From contig JAUPKV010000136.1 in assembly GCA_030837265.1 (NCBI GenBank), positions 1-15,544 of the forward strand: 15,544 nt of DNA. Direction: 5' to 3'. The notes beneath the pieces are model-generated. The model worked only from the letters and a program-made list of their open reading frames with translations. It was not told the origin of the DNA and made no database searches. Shown here one piece after another: positions 15,272-15,544 of the stretch. The translations under genes and the position numbers were made by a program. Position 1 is the stretch's first letter. Every line of letters begins with the position of its first letter. The DNA is from Methanobacteriota archaeon (lineage in GTDB: Archaea; Halobacteriota; Methanosarcinia; Methanosarcinales; Methanosarcinaceae).

Positions 15272-15457
15272 GTGATAATAATAATACAGGACGTTTGTTC
15301 ATAAATATTTTTATATTTTCTGGGTTTCAAATTCAAGATTGTTTTAAATGATTAACGATTAAAAAGCTCCTTTAATGTTTACAAACTACTTCAATAATGC
15401 TATAAACTCCAAATAATTAATTACAATGTTTTTTCCTTACATCTTTGAGAACTATAA

Positions 15458-15499
15458 CTTTAAAACTGTTTCTTTAAAACTGTTTCTTTAAAACTATTT
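15458..15499. repeat. Three tandem 14-bp repeats
   Basis: The unit CTTTAAAACTGTTT occurs at 15458-15471, 15472-15485 and 15486-15499; the first two are identical and the third has one change (G to A). A partial fourth copy, CTTTA, follows. The array is about 230 bp upstream of the helicase start. It is too short and lacks spacers, so it is not a CRISPR. Confidence 0.8.
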
Positions 15500-15544
15500 C
15501 TTTATTATTAGAGTTTTTCTCATTCTTATTATTTGTACTTTTTA

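Larger units (their letters stand above)
15230..15544. other. Gene-free AT-rich flank at the right edge
   Basis: Apart from the helicase promoter and the tandem repeat at 15458-15499, nothing recognisable is seen in these 315 bases. No ORF with a ribosome binding site or known motif was found on either strand. Confidence 0.5.

Overview
The window looks like the chromosome of a methanogenic archaeon, most probably a Methanosarcina or close relative. The reasons are a connectase-type (DUF2121) protein, a family essentially confined to methanogens; a pyruvoyl-dependent arginine decarboxylase; an archaeal-type adenine deaminase; AT-rich intergenic regions with TATA-like boxes; and several genes that look leaderless. 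The genus is inferred from gene content and sequence style, not from a database match.

Left part (1-3660): a divergent pair. On the minus strand is the N-terminal 588 codons of an ATP-dependent 5-oxoprolinase/hydantoinase, cut by the window edge. On the plus strand is a full adenine deaminase (ade) ending in a stem-loop plus poly-T terminator. The 189-bp gap between them carries both promoters and a perfect 7-bp inverted repeat that could be an operator. Both enzymes deal with nitrogen compounds, so a shared role in nitrogen or purine salvage is possible but inferred.

Middle part (3660-8100): an AT-rich multi-pass membrane protein resembling GT-C glycosyltransferases, with an in-frame triple tandem repeat inside an outward loop. 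It converges, 15 bp apart, on a minus-strand connectase gene (proteasome-like protein ligase family). After a 629-bp gene-free stretch comes a minus-strand pair: a BofA-like three-helix membrane protein followed 30 bp later by a YgjP-type zinc metallopeptidase.

Right part (8200-15544): a RelE/ParE-like toxin-antitoxin module with an ATGA overlap, whose antitoxin may have lost its original start through a frameshift in a T6 run; the pyruvoyl arginine decarboxylase pdaD, with a strong ribosome binding site and a structured leader; and, convergent to it, a very large (1830 aa) single-gene helicase-nuclease with order DUF4011, SF1 helicase, Vsr/DUF559-like nuclease, long acidic linker, DUF3320. 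It resembles stand-alone candidate anti-phage proteins. With the toxin-antitoxin pair it gives the right half a mild defence-island flavour, though pdaD between them is a housekeeping polyamine gene. No rRNA, tRNA, CRISPR array or intact insertion sequence was seen.
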